DNA of 64,000 nucleotides from positions 20,874 through 84,873 of the forward strand of contig CACZGH010000030.1 of assembly GCA_902780635.1 (NCBI GenBank). Direction: 5' to 3'. This document shows positions 26,577 to 36,272 of the stretch, piece after piece. This DNA is from an uncultured Prevotellaceae bacterium. GTDB taxonomy: Bacteria; Bacteroidota; Bacteroidia; Bacteroidales; Bacteroidaceae. A program made the translations under genes and the position numbers. The notes under the pieces were generated by a model. It searched no databases. It saw only the letters and a program-made list of their open reading frames with translations, and was not told the DNA's origin. Numbering within the stretch: position 1 is the first letter of the stretch; each line of letters starts with the position of its first letter.

Positions 26577-27254
26577 TTATTTTATCAGTTTCAAGATTTG
26601 GTGTTCAGAAGCCTCTGGCAGTATCTTGCACAGGTGGCTGTATATACGCTGGAAAGACTCCTCAGGTGTGCATGAACACTGGCAAGCATCCCGACCATAA
26701 AGTTGCTCAGGAGTGGTGAGCAGCGACCACCCCCAACCATATTCCCGGCCATGCTTATCGATCGGATACACAAAATCTTCTGTCACGATGCGGCATGCCA
26801 TCTGCAGTTTGGTGACGTATGCGTCAAACCGACTGCGCATCTTGATGCCATTAAAACCACACGCCGCCCTGAGTTCACGAGTGATCATGCTCCCCTGCTC
26901 CTGCAAGGTCAGCAGAATGGCCTCCTCTATCGAGCCCTCTGACGGAGCAGGATGCACGCTACGACGATAATTGTAGAAGTCGGGCCACCACTCCATGCTG
27001 ATGAATCCCGCTTTTTTGTCAAAAAACTTGCCATAGACACATGGTCCCTCTGTCACGACAGAGCCTTTCCATTTCCACAGAGGCCAGTCCCATCCACCAT
27101 CAGGCAAATAGGTATACCGACAGTCATCGTCCACCAAATCTTCTGCAGAGAAGCCGTAAATCCCGCTATTTAATAAAGGTAAAAATCCTATCTGGCTGAT
27201 GAAGTTCATCAGTTGCGAGTCAGAGTGAATCACTATATCTTGTAAACATCGCAT
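26577..27254 (-). CDS. AlkZ-related winged-helix protein
   Basis: A 225-residue protein that resembles a truncated form of the AlkZ/YcaQ DNA-glycosylase family: WPLWKWKGSVVTEGPCVYGKFF and a winged-helix stretch GSMITRELRAACGF. The full glycosylase is about 400 residues and has a QxD/QxQ catalytic motif that is not evident here, so activity is doubtful. The start at 27254 is preferred over 27320 because the promoter box (27280-27287) lies between them. It is transcribed with rmuC, which suggests a DNA-maintenance role. Confidence 0.55.
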   Translation of the reverse strand: MRCLQDIVIHSDSQLMNFISQIGFLPLLNSGIYGFSAEDLVDDDCRYTYLPDGGWDWPLWKWKGSVVTEGPCVYGKFFDKKAGFISMEWWPDFYNYRRSVHPAPSEGSIEEAILLTLQEQGSMITRELRAACGFNGIKMRSRFDAYVTKLQMACRIVTEDFVYPIDKHGREYGWGWSLLTTPEQLYGRDACQCSCTPEESFQRIYSHLCKILPEASEHQILKLIK

Positions 27255-27279
27255 AAAGCCATTTTTTATTACGTTATTG

Positions 27280-27287
27280 CAAAGATA
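27280..27287 (-). promoter_or_regulatory. -7 box of the AlkZ-related/rmuC operon
   Basis: TATCTTTG on the minus strand fits TAnnTTTG and lies 25 bases before the start at 27254. Confidence 0.55.
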
Positions 27288-27350
27288 ATGCAAATCTGAG
27301 ACATTAACATTATTTAGCAAGAAAAATATGGCACTTTGGACAGATAAATG

Positions 27351-27358
27351 TATTTTTG
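27351..27358 (+). promoter_or_regulatory. -7 box of rocD
   Basis: TATTTTTG fits TAnnTTTG, 33 bases before the rocD ATG. It is divergent from the AlkZ-related promoter. Confidence 0.5.
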
Positions 27359-27391
27359 CATAATTATAGATAAAATATAGATTTTGCTACT

Positions 27392-28672
27392 ATGAAAACA
27401 ACTACAGACAATCTTAAGAATGGAGGAAGTGAGATGATTTCCCCCACCCCGAAAACAGCCAGTGAGCGATTGATGGAATACGAGGAGCGTTATGGCGCAC
27501 ACAATTACCATCCGCTGCCCGTGGTACTCCACCGCGGCGAAGGCATCTACGTGTGGGATGTGGAAGGGAAAAAGTATTTTGACTTTCTGTCCTCCTATTC
27601 CGCTGTTAACCAGGGCCATTGCCACCCACGTATCGTCAAAGCACTGAAGGACCAGGCCGACCTGCTCTGCCTCACCTCCCGTGCGTTTTACAACGATGCC
27701 CTGTGCGAATACGAACAGTTTATACATGAGTATTTCGGGTATGACCGCGTGTTGCCGATGAACACCGGCGCCGAGGGTGTGGAGACTGCCCTCAAACTGG
27801 CTCGCCGTTGGGGTGTCGTGAAAAAAGGCATCGCCAACGACCATGTCAAGGTCATTTGCTGTGAGGGCAACTTCCATGGTCGTACCGTGACCGTGATCAC
27901 CATGAGCAACGATCCCAGCAGCTACGACCAATACGGTCCGCTCACCCCTGGATTTATCCGCATTCCCTATAACGACCCCAAAGCGCTGAAACAGGCTCTC
28001 GATGAGTATGGCGACGAGGTATGTGCCTTCCTCGCTGAGCCTATCCAGGGCGAGGCCGGTGTCTTCGTGCCCGACGACGGCTATCTGAAGACCTGTTATG
28101 ACCTGTGCCATCAGCACAACGTGCTGTTCATCGCCGATGAGGTACAGACCGGTATCGCCCGCACCGGCCGTATGCTCTGTTCGGAGCATGACGGTGTGCG
28201 CCCCGACATCGTCGTGCTCGGCAAGGCACTTGGTGGCGGTGTATTGCCCGTCTCCGCCTGTCTGGCTGACGATGACATTATGCTTAATATCAAACCCGGA
28301 GAGCACGGTTCCACTTTTGGAGGTTTCCCCTTGGCAGCACGAGTGGCTGTTGAAGCATTGAAAGTGGTCAAGGACGAGCACCTCGTAGAGAACGCCGAAA
28401 AAATGGGTGTGCTCTTCCGTCAGGAAGTAAGCAAAATCGACTCACCGTTTATTGAACAAGTGCGTGGCCGCGGTTTACTCAACGCCATCGTGACCAAACC
28501 CGTCAAAGGCAAGACCGCATGGGACATCTGCATCCGCATGATGGAGAAAGGTCTGCTGGCCAAACCCACCCACGACCATATCATCCGTTTCGCTCCACCT
28601 CTCATCATCAACGAGCGTCAGCTGATGGAGGCCATCGCCATCATCAAGGAGACCTTTGAGGAAATGAAATAG
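27392..28672 (+). CDS. rocD: Ornithine aminotransferase
   Basis: A 426-residue PLP enzyme of aminotransferase class III that moves the delta-amino group of ornithine to 2-oxoglutarate, giving glutamate semialdehyde. [16 protein letters not shown] is the cofactor phosphate-binding region, [14 protein letters not shown] holds the cofactor Asp, and the Schiff-base lysine is in [15 protein letters not shown]. Length and the start [17 protein letters not shown] match ornithine transaminases. It begins a block of four genes that convert arginine to glutamate. Confidence 0.94.
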   Translation: MKTTTDNLKNGGSEMISPTPKTASERLMEYEERYGAHNYHPLPVVLHRGEGIYVWDVEGKKYFDFLSSYSAVNQGHCHPRIVKALKDQADLLCLTSRAFYNDALCEYEQFIHEYFGYDRVLPMNTGAEGVETALKLARRWGVVKKGIANDHVKVICCEGNFHGRTVTVITMSNDPSSYDQYGPLTPGFIRIPYNDPKALKQALDEYGDEVCAFLAEPIQGEAGVFVPDDGYLKTCYDLCHQHNVLFIADEVQTGIARTGRMLCSEHDGVRPDIVVLGKALGGGVLPVSACLADDDIMLNIKPGEHGSTFGGFPLAARVAVEALKVVKDEHLVENAEKMGVLFRQEVSKIDSPFIEQVRGRGLLNAIVTKPVKGKTAWDICIRMMEKGLLAKPTHDHIIRFAPPLIINERQLMEAIAIIKETFEEMK

Positions 28673-28682
28673 AAGGACGGAT

Positions 28683-28736
28683 TTCCCGGGGACCGGAGAT
28701 TCTGGATTTTCCGGGCATTCCGGGGATTCCGGGCGA
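28683..28736. repeat. 9-bp-period array with CCGG core
   Basis: Six 9-bp units, most of the form TCCGGGnAT, in the gap between rocD and ctlX. Unit length and layout copy the TCTAGA array at 17899-18029 (GATTTTC..G.CATTC), with CCGG in place of CTAG. Confidence 0.8.
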
Positions 28737-28772
28737 AAAGCGAAAAGCCAACATCAAATAGCGAAAATAACC
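28731..28772. repeat. 7-bp-period array
   Basis: Six 7-bp units (GCGAAAA, GCGAAAA, then degenerate copies, then GCGAAAA) directly adjoin the 9-bp array. The unit resembles those at 13328-13362 and 57931-58028. Confidence 0.65.
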
Positions 28773-28776
28773 AGCC

Positions 28777-29697
28777 ATGCAAACCACCCATCATCTGTTG
28801 ATGGTCAGGCCTGTCAGGTTTGGCTTCAACGAAGAGACCGCCACCAATAACGCGTTCCAGCAAAAAAGCGAGAGCGCAGAAGAAGCGCTGCGCACTCAGC
28901 GTCAAGCCGTCAACGAGTTTGACGCCTACGTCGCACTGCTTCGTGAGAATGGTGTCGATGTAGATGTCTTGCAAGACACACCCGAGCCATTCACTCCCGA
29001 CTCTATCTTCCCCAACAATTGCTTCTCCACCCACTGTGAAGGAGAACGGCGCACACTGGTGCTCTATCCTATGTTTGCGAACAACCGTCGGCTAGAGCGT
29101 GACAAACTGTTGCAGATGATCAACTTGCAGGACTACGACGAGGTGATCAACCTGACCCGCTATGAGAAAGACCACCTCTATCTGGAGGGCACCGGTTCGT
29201 TGGTGCTCGATAGAGAGCACCACATCGCTTACGCCTGTGTCTCACCCCGCACCCATGAAAAAGTGGTCAGAGAGTGGGCCCGCCTGCTAGGGTATGAGTG
29301 TCTGCTCTTCGACAGTACCGACGAAAACGACATCCCCATCTACCACACCAATGTCATGATGCACGTTGGCACAGGTTACGCCGTGGTCTGCTTAGACTCC
29401 ATCAGCGATCCTTCCAAGCGAGAGCTACTGAGACAAACCCTGCAGCGCACTGGCAAAGAAATCGTAGAAATCAGTTATGAGCAGATGAACCACTTCGCTG
29501 GAAACATGCTGGAGGTGAACAACCGCGATGGAGAACAGCTCCTAGTGATGAGTGCCACGGCAAGAGCTGTCCTCACGCCTACACAACTCTCTCTTTTAGA
29601 GAAATATGTGCGCATCATCTCACCTGACATCCATGCCATCGAAACGGCCGGTGGTGGCAGCGCCCGCTGCATGCTCGCCGAAATCTTTGAAAAATAA
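28777..29697 (+). CDS. ctlX: Citrulline hydrolase, CtlX type
   Basis: A 306-residue member of the guanidino-group-modifying superfamily (arginine deiminase fold). FPNNCFSTH, the substrate-site acidic stretch LYLEGTGSLVLD, HTNVMMHVG with a catalytic His, and the Cys nucleophile in GGGSARCMLAEIF are clear. Its size and pattern fit CtlX enzymes, which hydrolyse citrulline to ornithine, ammonia and carbon dioxide. Location between rocD and pruA supports this. It is separated from pruA by 17 bases. An arginine-deiminase-like activity is the main alternative. Confidence 0.82.
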   Translation: MQTTHHLLMVRPVRFGFNEETATNNAFQQKSESAEEALRTQRQAVNEFDAYVALLRENGVDVDVLQDTPEPFTPDSIFPNNCFSTHCEGERRTLVLYPMFANNRRLERDKLLQMINLQDYDEVINLTRYEKDHLYLEGTGSLVLDREHHIAYACVSPRTHEKVVREWARLLGYECLLFDSTDENDIPIYHTNVMMHVGTGYAVVCLDSISDPSKRELLRQTLQRTGKEIVEISYEQMNHFAGNMLEVNNRDGEQLLVMSATARAVLTPTQLSLLEKYVRIISPDIHAIETAGGGSARCMLAEIFEK

Positions 29698-29714
29698 CCT
29701 TAAAACCACAAACA

Positions 29715-31340
29715 ATGAATAATTCAGTAATTACTTTCCCGATGCCGGCCAATGAGCCAGTAAAAACCTATCTGGCAGGTTCGCCGGAACGTGTTGCCCT
29801 TGAGCAAGAACTGGAGCGACAGCTCAACACAGTAGTAGACATCCCCATCATCATCGGTGGCAAAGAGATACGGACGGGAGACACCGGCCAGGTGACTTGT
29901 CCTCACGATCATCACCATGTGCTCGCCACCTATCATAAAGTGGGCAAGAAAGAAGTGGAGATGGCCGTCGAGGCTGCCATGGAAGCCTGGAAGACCTGGA
30001 GTCGCACCCCCTGGACCACCCGTGCTGCCATCGTGATGAAGATGGCCGAGTTGCTGGCCACCAAATATCGCCCCATCATGAATGCCGCCACCATGCTTGG
30101 TCAGAGCAAGAACTTCTTCCAGGCAGAGATCGACTCCGCCTGTGAGACCATCGACTTCTTCCGTTACAATGTCTATTACGCCTCCAAGATCTATGGCATG
30201 CAACCCAAAGACGGTGTAGGGCAACTCAACCACACCGAATATCGTCCGTTGGAGGGATTTGTGTTGGCCGTCACCCCGTTCAACTTCACCTCCATCGCTT
30301 CCAACCTCTGTATGACCCCCGCCCTGATGGGCAATGTGGCCCTCTGGAAGCCCTCCACCACCGCCTTGCTGAGCAACTACTATCTGATGCAGCTTTACAA
30401 AGAAGCCGGACTGCCCGACGGTGTGGTCAACTTCCTGCCTGGCAGCGGTGCCCTCATCGGCGAAGTGGCCACCCAATCGAAGTATTTCTCAGGCATCCAC
30501 TTCACAGGTTCCACCGCCACCTTCAAGAGTCTGTGGCAGCAAGCCTGCTCCCACCTCGACCGTTACATCTCTTATCCTCGTCTTGTGGGTGAGACCGGCG
30601 GCAAAGATTTCATCTTCGTGCATCCCTCTGCCGACGCCTCTGCCGTGGCCACTGCCGCCTTCTGCGGAGCCTTTGAGTTCCAAGGACAGAAATGCTCCGC
30701 CGCATCCCGTATGTACATCCCCAAGAGCCTATGGCCCGAAGTGCTCAGCGGCATCAAGCGCATGGCTTCTGAGATCAAGATGGGCGACGTGACAGACCCG
30801 ATGAACTTCGTCAACGCAGTGATCGACGAAGCCTCCTTCGACAAGTGTCAGTCGTATATCGACTACGCCCGTGAGGCAGCCGACGCAGAGATTGTATTAG
30901 GAGGACATTATGACAAGACCAAAGGCTGGTTTGTGGAGCCTACTGTCATTGAGACCAGCAACCCACGTTTCAAGTCGATGGAAGAAGAGATCTTCGGTCC
31001 TATCCTCACAGTCTATCCCTATGATGACGACCAAGTGGAAGAGACAGTACGCCTCTGCGATGAGACCTCACCCTACGGCCTTACTGGTGCCGTCTTCGGC
31101 CGTGACCGTCTGGCTGTGGAGAAGATTACCGAACAGCTGAGTTATGCTGCCGGCAACTTCTACATCAATGACAAACCTACGGGCGCTGTAGTCGGTATGC
31201 AACCCTTTGGAGGAGCCCGAGCCAGTGGCACCAACGACAAGGCCGGTGGAGAGTTCAACCTCATCCGCTGGATCATCCCCCGTGTTATCAAAGAGACCCT
31301 TGTCTCTCCCACAGACTACCGTTATTCTTACATGAAATGA
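29715..31340 (+). CDS. pruA: L-glutamate gamma-semialdehyde dehydrogenase
   Basis: A 541-residue NAD-dependent aldehyde dehydrogenase that oxidises glutamate semialdehyde (or pyrroline-5-carboxylate) to glutamate. The catalytic Cys lies in FQGQKCSAASRMYIP, the general base Glu in GETGGKDFIFVHP, and the substrate-loop region QPFGGARASGTNDKAGG is characteristic. It is a stand-alone enzyme, not fused to proline dehydrogenase. The next gene begins inside its stop codon region (ATGA overlap), so the two are translationally coupled. Confidence 0.95.
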   Translation: MNNSVITFPMPANEPVKTYLAGSPERVALEQELERQLNTVVDIPIIIGGKEIRTGDTGQVTCPHDHHHVLATYHKVGKKEVEMAVEAAMEAWKTWSRTPWTTRAAIVMKMAELLATKYRPIMNAATMLGQSKNFFQAEIDSACETIDFFRYNVYYASKIYGMQPKDGVGQLNHTEYRPLEGFVLAVTPFNFTSIASNLCMTPALMGNVALWKPSTTALLSNYYLMQLYKEAGLPDGVVNFLPGSGALIGEVATQSKYFSGIHFTGSTATFKSLWQQACSHLDRYISYPRLVGETGGKDFIFVHPSADASAVATAAFCGAFEFQGQKCSAASRMYIPKSLWPEVLSGIKRMASEIKMGDVTDPMNFVNAVIDEASFDKCQSYIDYAREAADAEIVLGGHYDKTKGWFVEPTVIETSNPRFKSMEEEIFGPILTVYPYDDDQVEETVRLCDETSPYGLTGAVFGRDRLAVEKITEQLSYAAGNFYINDKPTGAVVGMQPFGGARASGTNDKAGGEFNLIRWIIPRVIKETLVSPTDYRYSYMK

Positions 31341-32614
31341 GTCCGAAAACCACCCTACCCTGTAAAGTGAATGTCACGTCGGAGACAGGCCGCCTGCGGG
31401 CGGTACTGCTCCGGCGGCCCGGCATAGAGATTGAGCGAATGACGCCCCTCAATGCCGCGCAGGCCCTCTATAGTGATATCCTCGACAAGCCTACTGTGGA
31501 CACGGAGTATGGCTTGTTCAGCGGCATTCTGGAGCGCTGGACGAAAGTCTATTATGTAGAGGATATCCTGGAAGTGCTTCTGAGAAATGAGAACATCCGT
31601 CGCCGTCTGGTGAGAGAGTGTCTGCGCCACGACCGCCGCATCTCACAGCAGCAACAGGTGAACCACGGACTGTTTGACTACCTGATGGAACTGGACAGTG
31701 CGGCACTGGCCAAGATCCTGATTGAGGGCTACGAGAAAGAGCACTGGGACGGATTCTCCGACGACCGCTATCTGCTCAAACCCCTCTACAACCTGCTCTT
31801 CACCCGCGATGCCTCGTCGACCATCTACGACCGTGTGCTCATCAACTCTATGAGCTTTGAGGTGCGTGAGCGTGAGACCCTTATCTACGACGCCATCTTC
31901 CATCACTTTTTCGGTGTCGACACCCTCAACGCCACCACGCGCAACCCCTGGGCCCGCACCGAGGGCGGTGACATCCACATCGCTTCTCCCGACCTACTAT
32001 GTGTCGGTGAAGGTATCCGCACCAACGCCAAAGGCATCGACTATCTGGTCCAGACTTTCGCCCGCGAGCGTGATCACTTCAATATCCTTGTTCAGGAAAT
32101 GCCTATGGAGCCTGAGTCGTTTATCCATCTCGACATGGTCTTCACTTTCTTGTCCAGTCACCACTGCATGGTTTTTGAACCCATGCTGAAAAAGCAAGGA
32201 CTGTTCTCCAACAAAGCCACCACCCTGATCAGCATCAACCACGGCAAAATCAGTTACCGGGAGATGCCCAATATGGTAGACGGACTGCGCCATTTAGACT
32301 GGGATATCGAGCCCGTGATCTGCGGTGGCAGTGACTCATGGGTGCAGTTGCGCGAACAGTGGCACAGTGGTGCCAACTTTTTCTGTTTAGGCGACGGACA
32401 GGTGATGGGTTATCGCCGCAACACACATACGATCGACGCCATGGACCGTGCCGGTTTCGCCATCCTCAATGCAGAGGACATCATCAGCGGAAAGGTCAAC
32501 ATGGAAGACTACAAGCATTTCGTGGCCGCCTTCCCCGGGGCTGAGTTGCCTCGTGCCGGCGGAGGTGCACGCTGTATGACGATGCCGATTTTGAGGGATG
32601 AGCTCACTTCTTAA
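31337..32614 (+). CDS. Arginine deiminase
   Basis: A 425-residue guanidino-group-modifying enzyme, the length of arginine deiminases (about 410). It has the LLFTRDASSTIYDRVLINSM segment typical of ADI (FTRD), the TEGGDIHI acidic motif, HLDMVFTFL with the catalytic His and the terminal Cys motif GGGARCMTMP. It should convert arginine to citrulline and ammonia. It overlaps pruA by 4 bases and closes the rocD-ctlX-pruA block. No ornithine carbamoyltransferase or carbamate kinase is nearby, so this is not the classical ADI operon. Confidence 0.85.
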   Translation: MSPKTTLPCKVNVTSETGRLRAVLLRRPGIEIERMTPLNAAQALYSDILDKPTVDTEYGLFSGILERWTKVYYVEDILEVLLRNENIRRRLVRECLRHDRRISQQQQVNHGLFDYLMELDSAALAKILIEGYEKEHWDGFSDDRYLLKPLYNLLFTRDASSTIYDRVLINSMSFEVRERETLIYDAIFHHFFGVDTLNATTRNPWARTEGGDIHIASPDLLCVGEGIRTNAKGIDYLVQTFARERDHFNILVQEMPMEPESFIHLDMVFTFLSSHHCMVFEPMLKKQGLFSNKATTLISINHGKISYREMPNMVDGLRHLDWDIEPVICGGSDSWVQLREQWHSGANFFCLGDGQVMGYRRNTHTIDAMDRAGFAILNAEDIISGKVNMEDYKHFVAAFPGAELPRAGGGARCMTMPILRDELTS

Positions 32615-32653
32615 CTCCTTCACAACAAGAAGTTTTGGACTACCGAAACTTTA
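32606..32653 (+). repeat. Dispersed intergenic repeat, copy 1
   Basis: TTCTTAACTCCTT is followed within 12 bases by the imperfect palindrome AAGTTTTGGAC/TACCGAAACTT. A second copy with the same order of parts lies at 61568-61607. It begins on the stop codon of the deiminase gene. Confidence 0.65.
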
Positions 32654-32745
32654 AAGTGGCCGGCGACATGGTAATCCATTCTCATCCGAGAAAATTTAAC
32701 AATTTTTTAAAGGTCTTTTTTGAACAAACCTATCAAAATAATTCG

Positions 32746-32753
32746 TATATTTG
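32746..32753 (+). promoter_or_regulatory. -7 box of ald
   Basis: TATATTTG fits TAnnTTTG, 29 bases before the ATG at 32783. A TTTG lies 23 bases upstream (32719-32722), slightly farther than usual. Confidence 0.55.
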
Positions 32754-32782
32754 CAAAAACGTTTAACCTAAATCCGCAGACT

Positions 32783-33883
32783 ATGAAAGTAGGAATTCCA
32801 AAAGAGATTAAGAACAATGAGAGCCGTGTGGGTATGACCCCTTCGGGTGTGGCAGAACTCACGCGCCGTGGTCATGAAGTAAGTGTGCAACACACAGCTG
32901 GTGAGGGCAGCGGTTTCAGTGATGAAGAATACATCAGTGCTGGAGCTCGTATCCTCCCCACCATCGATGCGGTGTATCGTGAATGTGACATGATTGTCAA
33001 AGTGAAAGAGCCTATAGAGCCAGAATATGAGTTGGTGAGAAAGGGCCAGCTGCTCTTCACCTATTTCCATTTCGCATGTGAAAAAGAATTGACAGACGCC
33101 ATGCTAAAGAGCGGTGCGGTATGTCTGACCTACGAGACCGTGCAATTGCCTAATGGCACACTGCCCCTGCTACAGCCCATGAGCGAAGTGGCGGGTCGTA
33201 TGGCAACACTCAACGGTGCCTACTACCTGCAAAAGACCAAAGGAGGCAAAGGCAAATTGATCAGCGGTGTGCCCGGTGTCAGTCCTGCAAGGGTGTTAGT
33301 GCTCGGTGGCGGCGTCGTGGGCGAGGCAGCAGCCCGCATGGCTGCCGGTCTTGGAGCCGAAGTGACCATCGCCGACATCTCCCTGCCCCGCCTGCGCCAA
33401 CTCGACATTGAGACTCCCGCCAATGTACATACGCTCTACTCCTCTGCGCACAATATCCGCCAGCAACTGCCCACGGTCGACATCGTGGTGGGAAGCGTGC
33501 TGGTGCCGGGTGACAAGACCCCACACCTCATCACCCGCGAAATGCTGAAACTGATGGAGCCAGGCACCGTGCTTGTGGATGTGGCTATCGACCAAGGTGG
33601 TTGCTTTGAGACTTCCCGCCCCACTACCCACAGTGATCCCGTCTACATAGAGGATGGCATCGTACACTACTGTGTGGCCAATATCCCCGGTGCTGTGCCC
33701 TACACCTCGACCCTCGCACTGACGAATGCCACACTACGTTATGTGGTGGCCTTAGCCGACAAAGGTTGGCAGAAAGCTTGCAAAGACGACCCAGCCCTGG
33801 CCAAAGGCCTTAATATCGTGGAAGGCAAAGTGGTCTACAAGGCCGTCGCTGACGTGTTCGGTCTGAAGTATGAACCGCTTTAA
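32783..33883 (+). CDS. ald: Alanine dehydrogenase
   Basis: A 366-residue NAD-dependent enzyme interconverting pyruvate plus ammonia and L-alanine. The start [20 protein letters not shown] is the family signature, [20 protein letters not shown] is the nucleotide-binding loop, and the catalytic His lies in [12 protein letters not shown]. The first ATG in frame (32720) is upstream of the -7 box, so 32783 is chosen. The gene follows an ammonia-producing arginine block and has its own promoter and terminator. It could assimilate released ammonia or degrade alanine. Confidence 0.95.
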   Translation: MKVGIPKEIKNNESRVGMTPSGVAELTRRGHEVSVQHTAGEGSGFSDEEYISAGARILPTIDAVYRECDMIVKVKEPIEPEYELVRKGQLLFTYFHFACEKELTDAMLKSGAVCLTYETVQLPNGTLPLLQPMSEVAGRMATLNGAYYLQKTKGGKGKLISGVPGVSPARVLVLGGGVVGEAAARMAAGLGAEVTIADISLPRLRQLDIETPANVHTLYSSAHNIRQQLPTVDIVVGSVLVPGDKTPHLITREMLKLMEPGTVLVDVAIDQGGCFETSRPTTHSDPVYIEDGIVHYCVANIPGAVPYTSTLALTNATLRYVVALADKGWQKACKDDPALAKGLNIVEGKVVYKAVADVFGLKYEPL

Positions 33884-33955
33884 AGAGAAACACAACCAGT
33901 CGATATTGGTGAAATGTAGCATTGTGAGCTACAACGATGTGTCCTAAATTTCTTG

Positions 33956-34001
33956 AAGTTAAGGAGTTAAGAAAAGAATGCTTAACTCCTTAACTTTTTT
34001 T
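33956..34001 (+). terminator. Rho-independent terminator of ald
   Basis: A perfect 16-bp stem (AAGTTAAGGAGTTAAG with CTTAACTCCTTAACTT), a 9-base loop and a following T-run. Confidence 0.92.
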
Positions 34002-34079
34002 GGTTTTAGCAACTTATTAAAATCTGTTAATTTGGAGGTAAAAGTGGAGTTGATTGCGGGAGAATCCACATAAATTGAT

Positions 34080-34087
34080 TATCTTTG
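34080..34087 (+). promoter_or_regulatory. -7 box of rho
   Basis: TATCTTTG fits TAnnTTTG. The leader to the rho ATG at 34163 would be about 70 bases. Confidence 0.5.
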
Positions 34088-34162
34088 CACAGTTTTTCTA
34101 AAACATGCCGGATTTTCTCATCTTGAAAGTCCGTTATTCACAATCAATATTACATTTTTTAT

Positions 34163-36202
34163 ATGTACAGCAAAGACGAGTTATTATCGAAAGATATCAG
34201 CGAATTGGCGGATATCGCACATCAGTTGGAGGCAGAATTCAAATCGGAAGACACAAAAGAAAACATCATATATTCGATTCTTGACAGACAAGCCGTCGTT
34301 GAGGGCACCAAAAACAGTGCCAGCAGCACCAAGCGCAAAAGAGTGAGAATCGTCAAGAAAGACACAGACAGAGTATACAGTGTGAACGGCAAGGAAGGAG
34401 AGAACTTTGACACGAAAAAGAATAAAGTATCCAGTGAGCCTATGCCACTTTTCAAAGACCAGTTGCCCACACCAGTAGCAGAGGAACCTCAAGAGACAGA
34501 GCCAGCTGTTGAGAAAAAAGCTACTCCCGCCAAGCGTGGCCGTAAGTCGAAAGCTGAGAAAGAAGCGTTAGCCGCCGCTGCCGCTGCCCAGGAGGCTGCC
34601 GCTGCAGAGCAAGTGGCAGAGGAGGAGAAAACCGTCGAGGCTGTGGCACCTGAAAGTGCTGCCGATGCCGAGCAGCCAGAGACTACACCGACACCGGCAG
34701 AGGGCCTTGACCCCACCCCAACCGCTGAGGCAGAACCTGCAGAGACTGTGGCCAACGAAGACGTCTACACCGTGCCTGAAGCCACTTTCACCTCAGACAG
34801 TCAGGAAGATGACAATAAGAACGACCTTCTGGCACAGTTGCAGGCCAAAGTCAACGCCCACAACGAGGCCAATGAAGACAAGCGCGAGACACCCGACGGC
34901 ATCTGGGAAGGAGACCCCGGTGACGGCACAGACTTCATCCCCATCGTCGACCTTCCTATCGAAGACCAAGGAGCCTTGCCCAGCTATGACATCTTCGACA
35001 ACCCCACCACCCCTGTCAGCACCAGCCAGAGCACTGTACAACCAGTTCTGAACGACAACAACTCAAAGACACCTTATAATTTCGACAACATCATTGTAGC
35101 CAACGGTGTGCTGGAAATCATGCCCGACGGATATGGTTTCCTGCGTTCCAGCGACTACAACTACCTGTCATCACCCGATGACGTATATGTGTCGACCATG
35201 CAGATCAAGCATTATGGTCTAAAGACGGGCGATGTGGTGGAGTGCCATGTACGTCCACCCCATGACGGCGAGAAATACTTCCCATTGATGAGCATTGACA
35301 AAATCAATGGCCGTAAGCCCTCAGAGGTGCGTGACCGCATCCCCTTTGAGCATCTCACCCCCCTCTTCCCTGAAGAGAAATACAATCTGTGTGGTGACCG
35401 TGAGACCACCAACCTCTCCACCCGTGTGGTAGACCTTTTCTCCCCTATCGGCAAAGGCCAGCGTGCGCTGATTGTGGCACAACCCAAGACTGGTAAGACC
35501 ATCTTGATGAAAGACATCGCCAACGCCATCGCCGCCAACCACCCAGAAGCTTATCTGATGATGCTTCTGATTGATGAGCGTCCTGAGGAGGTGACCGACA
35601 TGGCACGCACCGTCAATGCCGAGGTGATTGCCTCTACATTTGACGAGCCTGCTGAGCGCCATGTGAAGATAGCCGGCATCGTGCTGGAGAAAGCAAAACG
35701 AATGGTGGAATGCGGCCACGACGTGGTGATCTTCTTAGACTCCATCACCCGTCTGGCAAGAGCATACAACACCGTGTCGCCTGCCAGTGGCAAGGTACTT
35801 ACCGGTGGTGTCGACGCCAATGCGCTTCAGAAGCCCAAGCGCTTCTTCGGTGCAGCCCGCAACATCGAAGGCGGCGGTTCGCTGACTATCATCGCCACAG
35901 CCCTGATTGACACCGGCTCTAAGATGGACGAAGTGATCTTCGAGGAGTTCAAGGGTACTGGCAATATGGAGCTGCAGCTCGACCGCACCCTGTCCAACAA
36001 GCGCATCTTCCCATCTGTCAACTTGGTGGCTTCAAGTACACGTCGCGACGACCTGTTGCAAGACCGTACAACCCTCGACCGCATGTGGATCCTGCGCAAG
36101 CATATCGCTGACATGAACTCAGTGGAGGCGATGAACACCATCCACGACCGCATGCTCAACACCCGCAACAACGAAGAATTCCTGTTGACCATGAATTCGT
36201 AA
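34163..36202 (+). CDS. rho: Transcription termination factor Rho with disordered insertion
   Basis: A 679-residue hexameric helicase that ends transcription. Residues 1-50 resemble the N-terminal Rho domain. Residues about 55-300 are an Ala/Glu/Pro-rich insertion of low complexity that E. coli Rho (419 residues) lacks. The RNA-binding cold-shock fold follows ([20 protein letters not shown]), then the RecA-like motor with Walker [16 protein letters not shown] and Walker [18 protein letters not shown]. In Bacteroides thetaiotaomicron a comparable insertion drives condensate formation; the same role here is inferred. Confidence 0.96.
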   Translation: MYSKDELLSKDISELADIAHQLEAEFKSEDTKENIIYSILDRQAVVEGTKNSASSTKRKRVRIVKKDTDRVYSVNGKEGENFDTKKNKVSSEPMPLFKDQLPTPVAEEPQETEPAVEKKATPAKRGRKSKAEKEALAAAAAAQEAAAAEQVAEEEKTVEAVAPESAADAEQPETTPTPAEGLDPTPTAEAEPAETVANEDVYTVPEATFTSDSQEDDNKNDLLAQLQAKVNAHNEANEDKRETPDGIWEGDPGDGTDFIPIVDLPIEDQGALPSYDIFDNPTTPVSTSQSTVQPVLNDNNSKTPYNFDNIIVANGVLEIMPDGYGFLRSSDYNYLSSPDDVYVSTMQIKHYGLKTGDVVECHVRPPHDGEKYFPLMSIDKINGRKPSEVRDRIPFEHLTPLFPEEKYNLCGDRETTNLSTRVVDLFSPIGKGQRALIVAQPKTGKTILMKDIANAIAANHPEAYLMMLLIDERPEEVTDMARTVNAEVIASTFDEPAERHVKIAGIVLEKAKRMVECGHDVVIFLDSITRLARAYNTVSPASGKVLTGGVDANALQKPKRFFGAARNIEGGGSLTIIATALIDTGSKMDEVIFEEFKGTGNMELQLDRTLSNKRIFPSVNLVASSTRRDDLLQDRTTLDRMWILRKHIADMNSVEAMNTIHDRMLNTRNNEEFLLTMNS

Positions 36203-36268
36203 ACCCCTCCAAAAACCTCCCCCGACCCCTCCAAAAACCTCCCCCAACCCCTCCAAAGGAGGGGAGGT
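36203..36268. repeat. 22-bp C-rich tandem repeat downstream of rho
   Basis: Three units beginning ACCCCTCCAAA directly follow the rho stop codon. The third ends in GGAGGGGAGGT and so folds back on itself (CCCCTCC AAA GGAGGGG), which may serve as the rho terminator. Confidence 0.8.
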
Positions 36269-36272
36269 AAAA

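Noticed and set aside
33884-34162. Possible tRNA or riboswitch between ald and rho
   Set aside because: Only the ald terminator and a -7 box are visible; no cloverleaf or known riboswitch core is seen here or elsewhere in the window.
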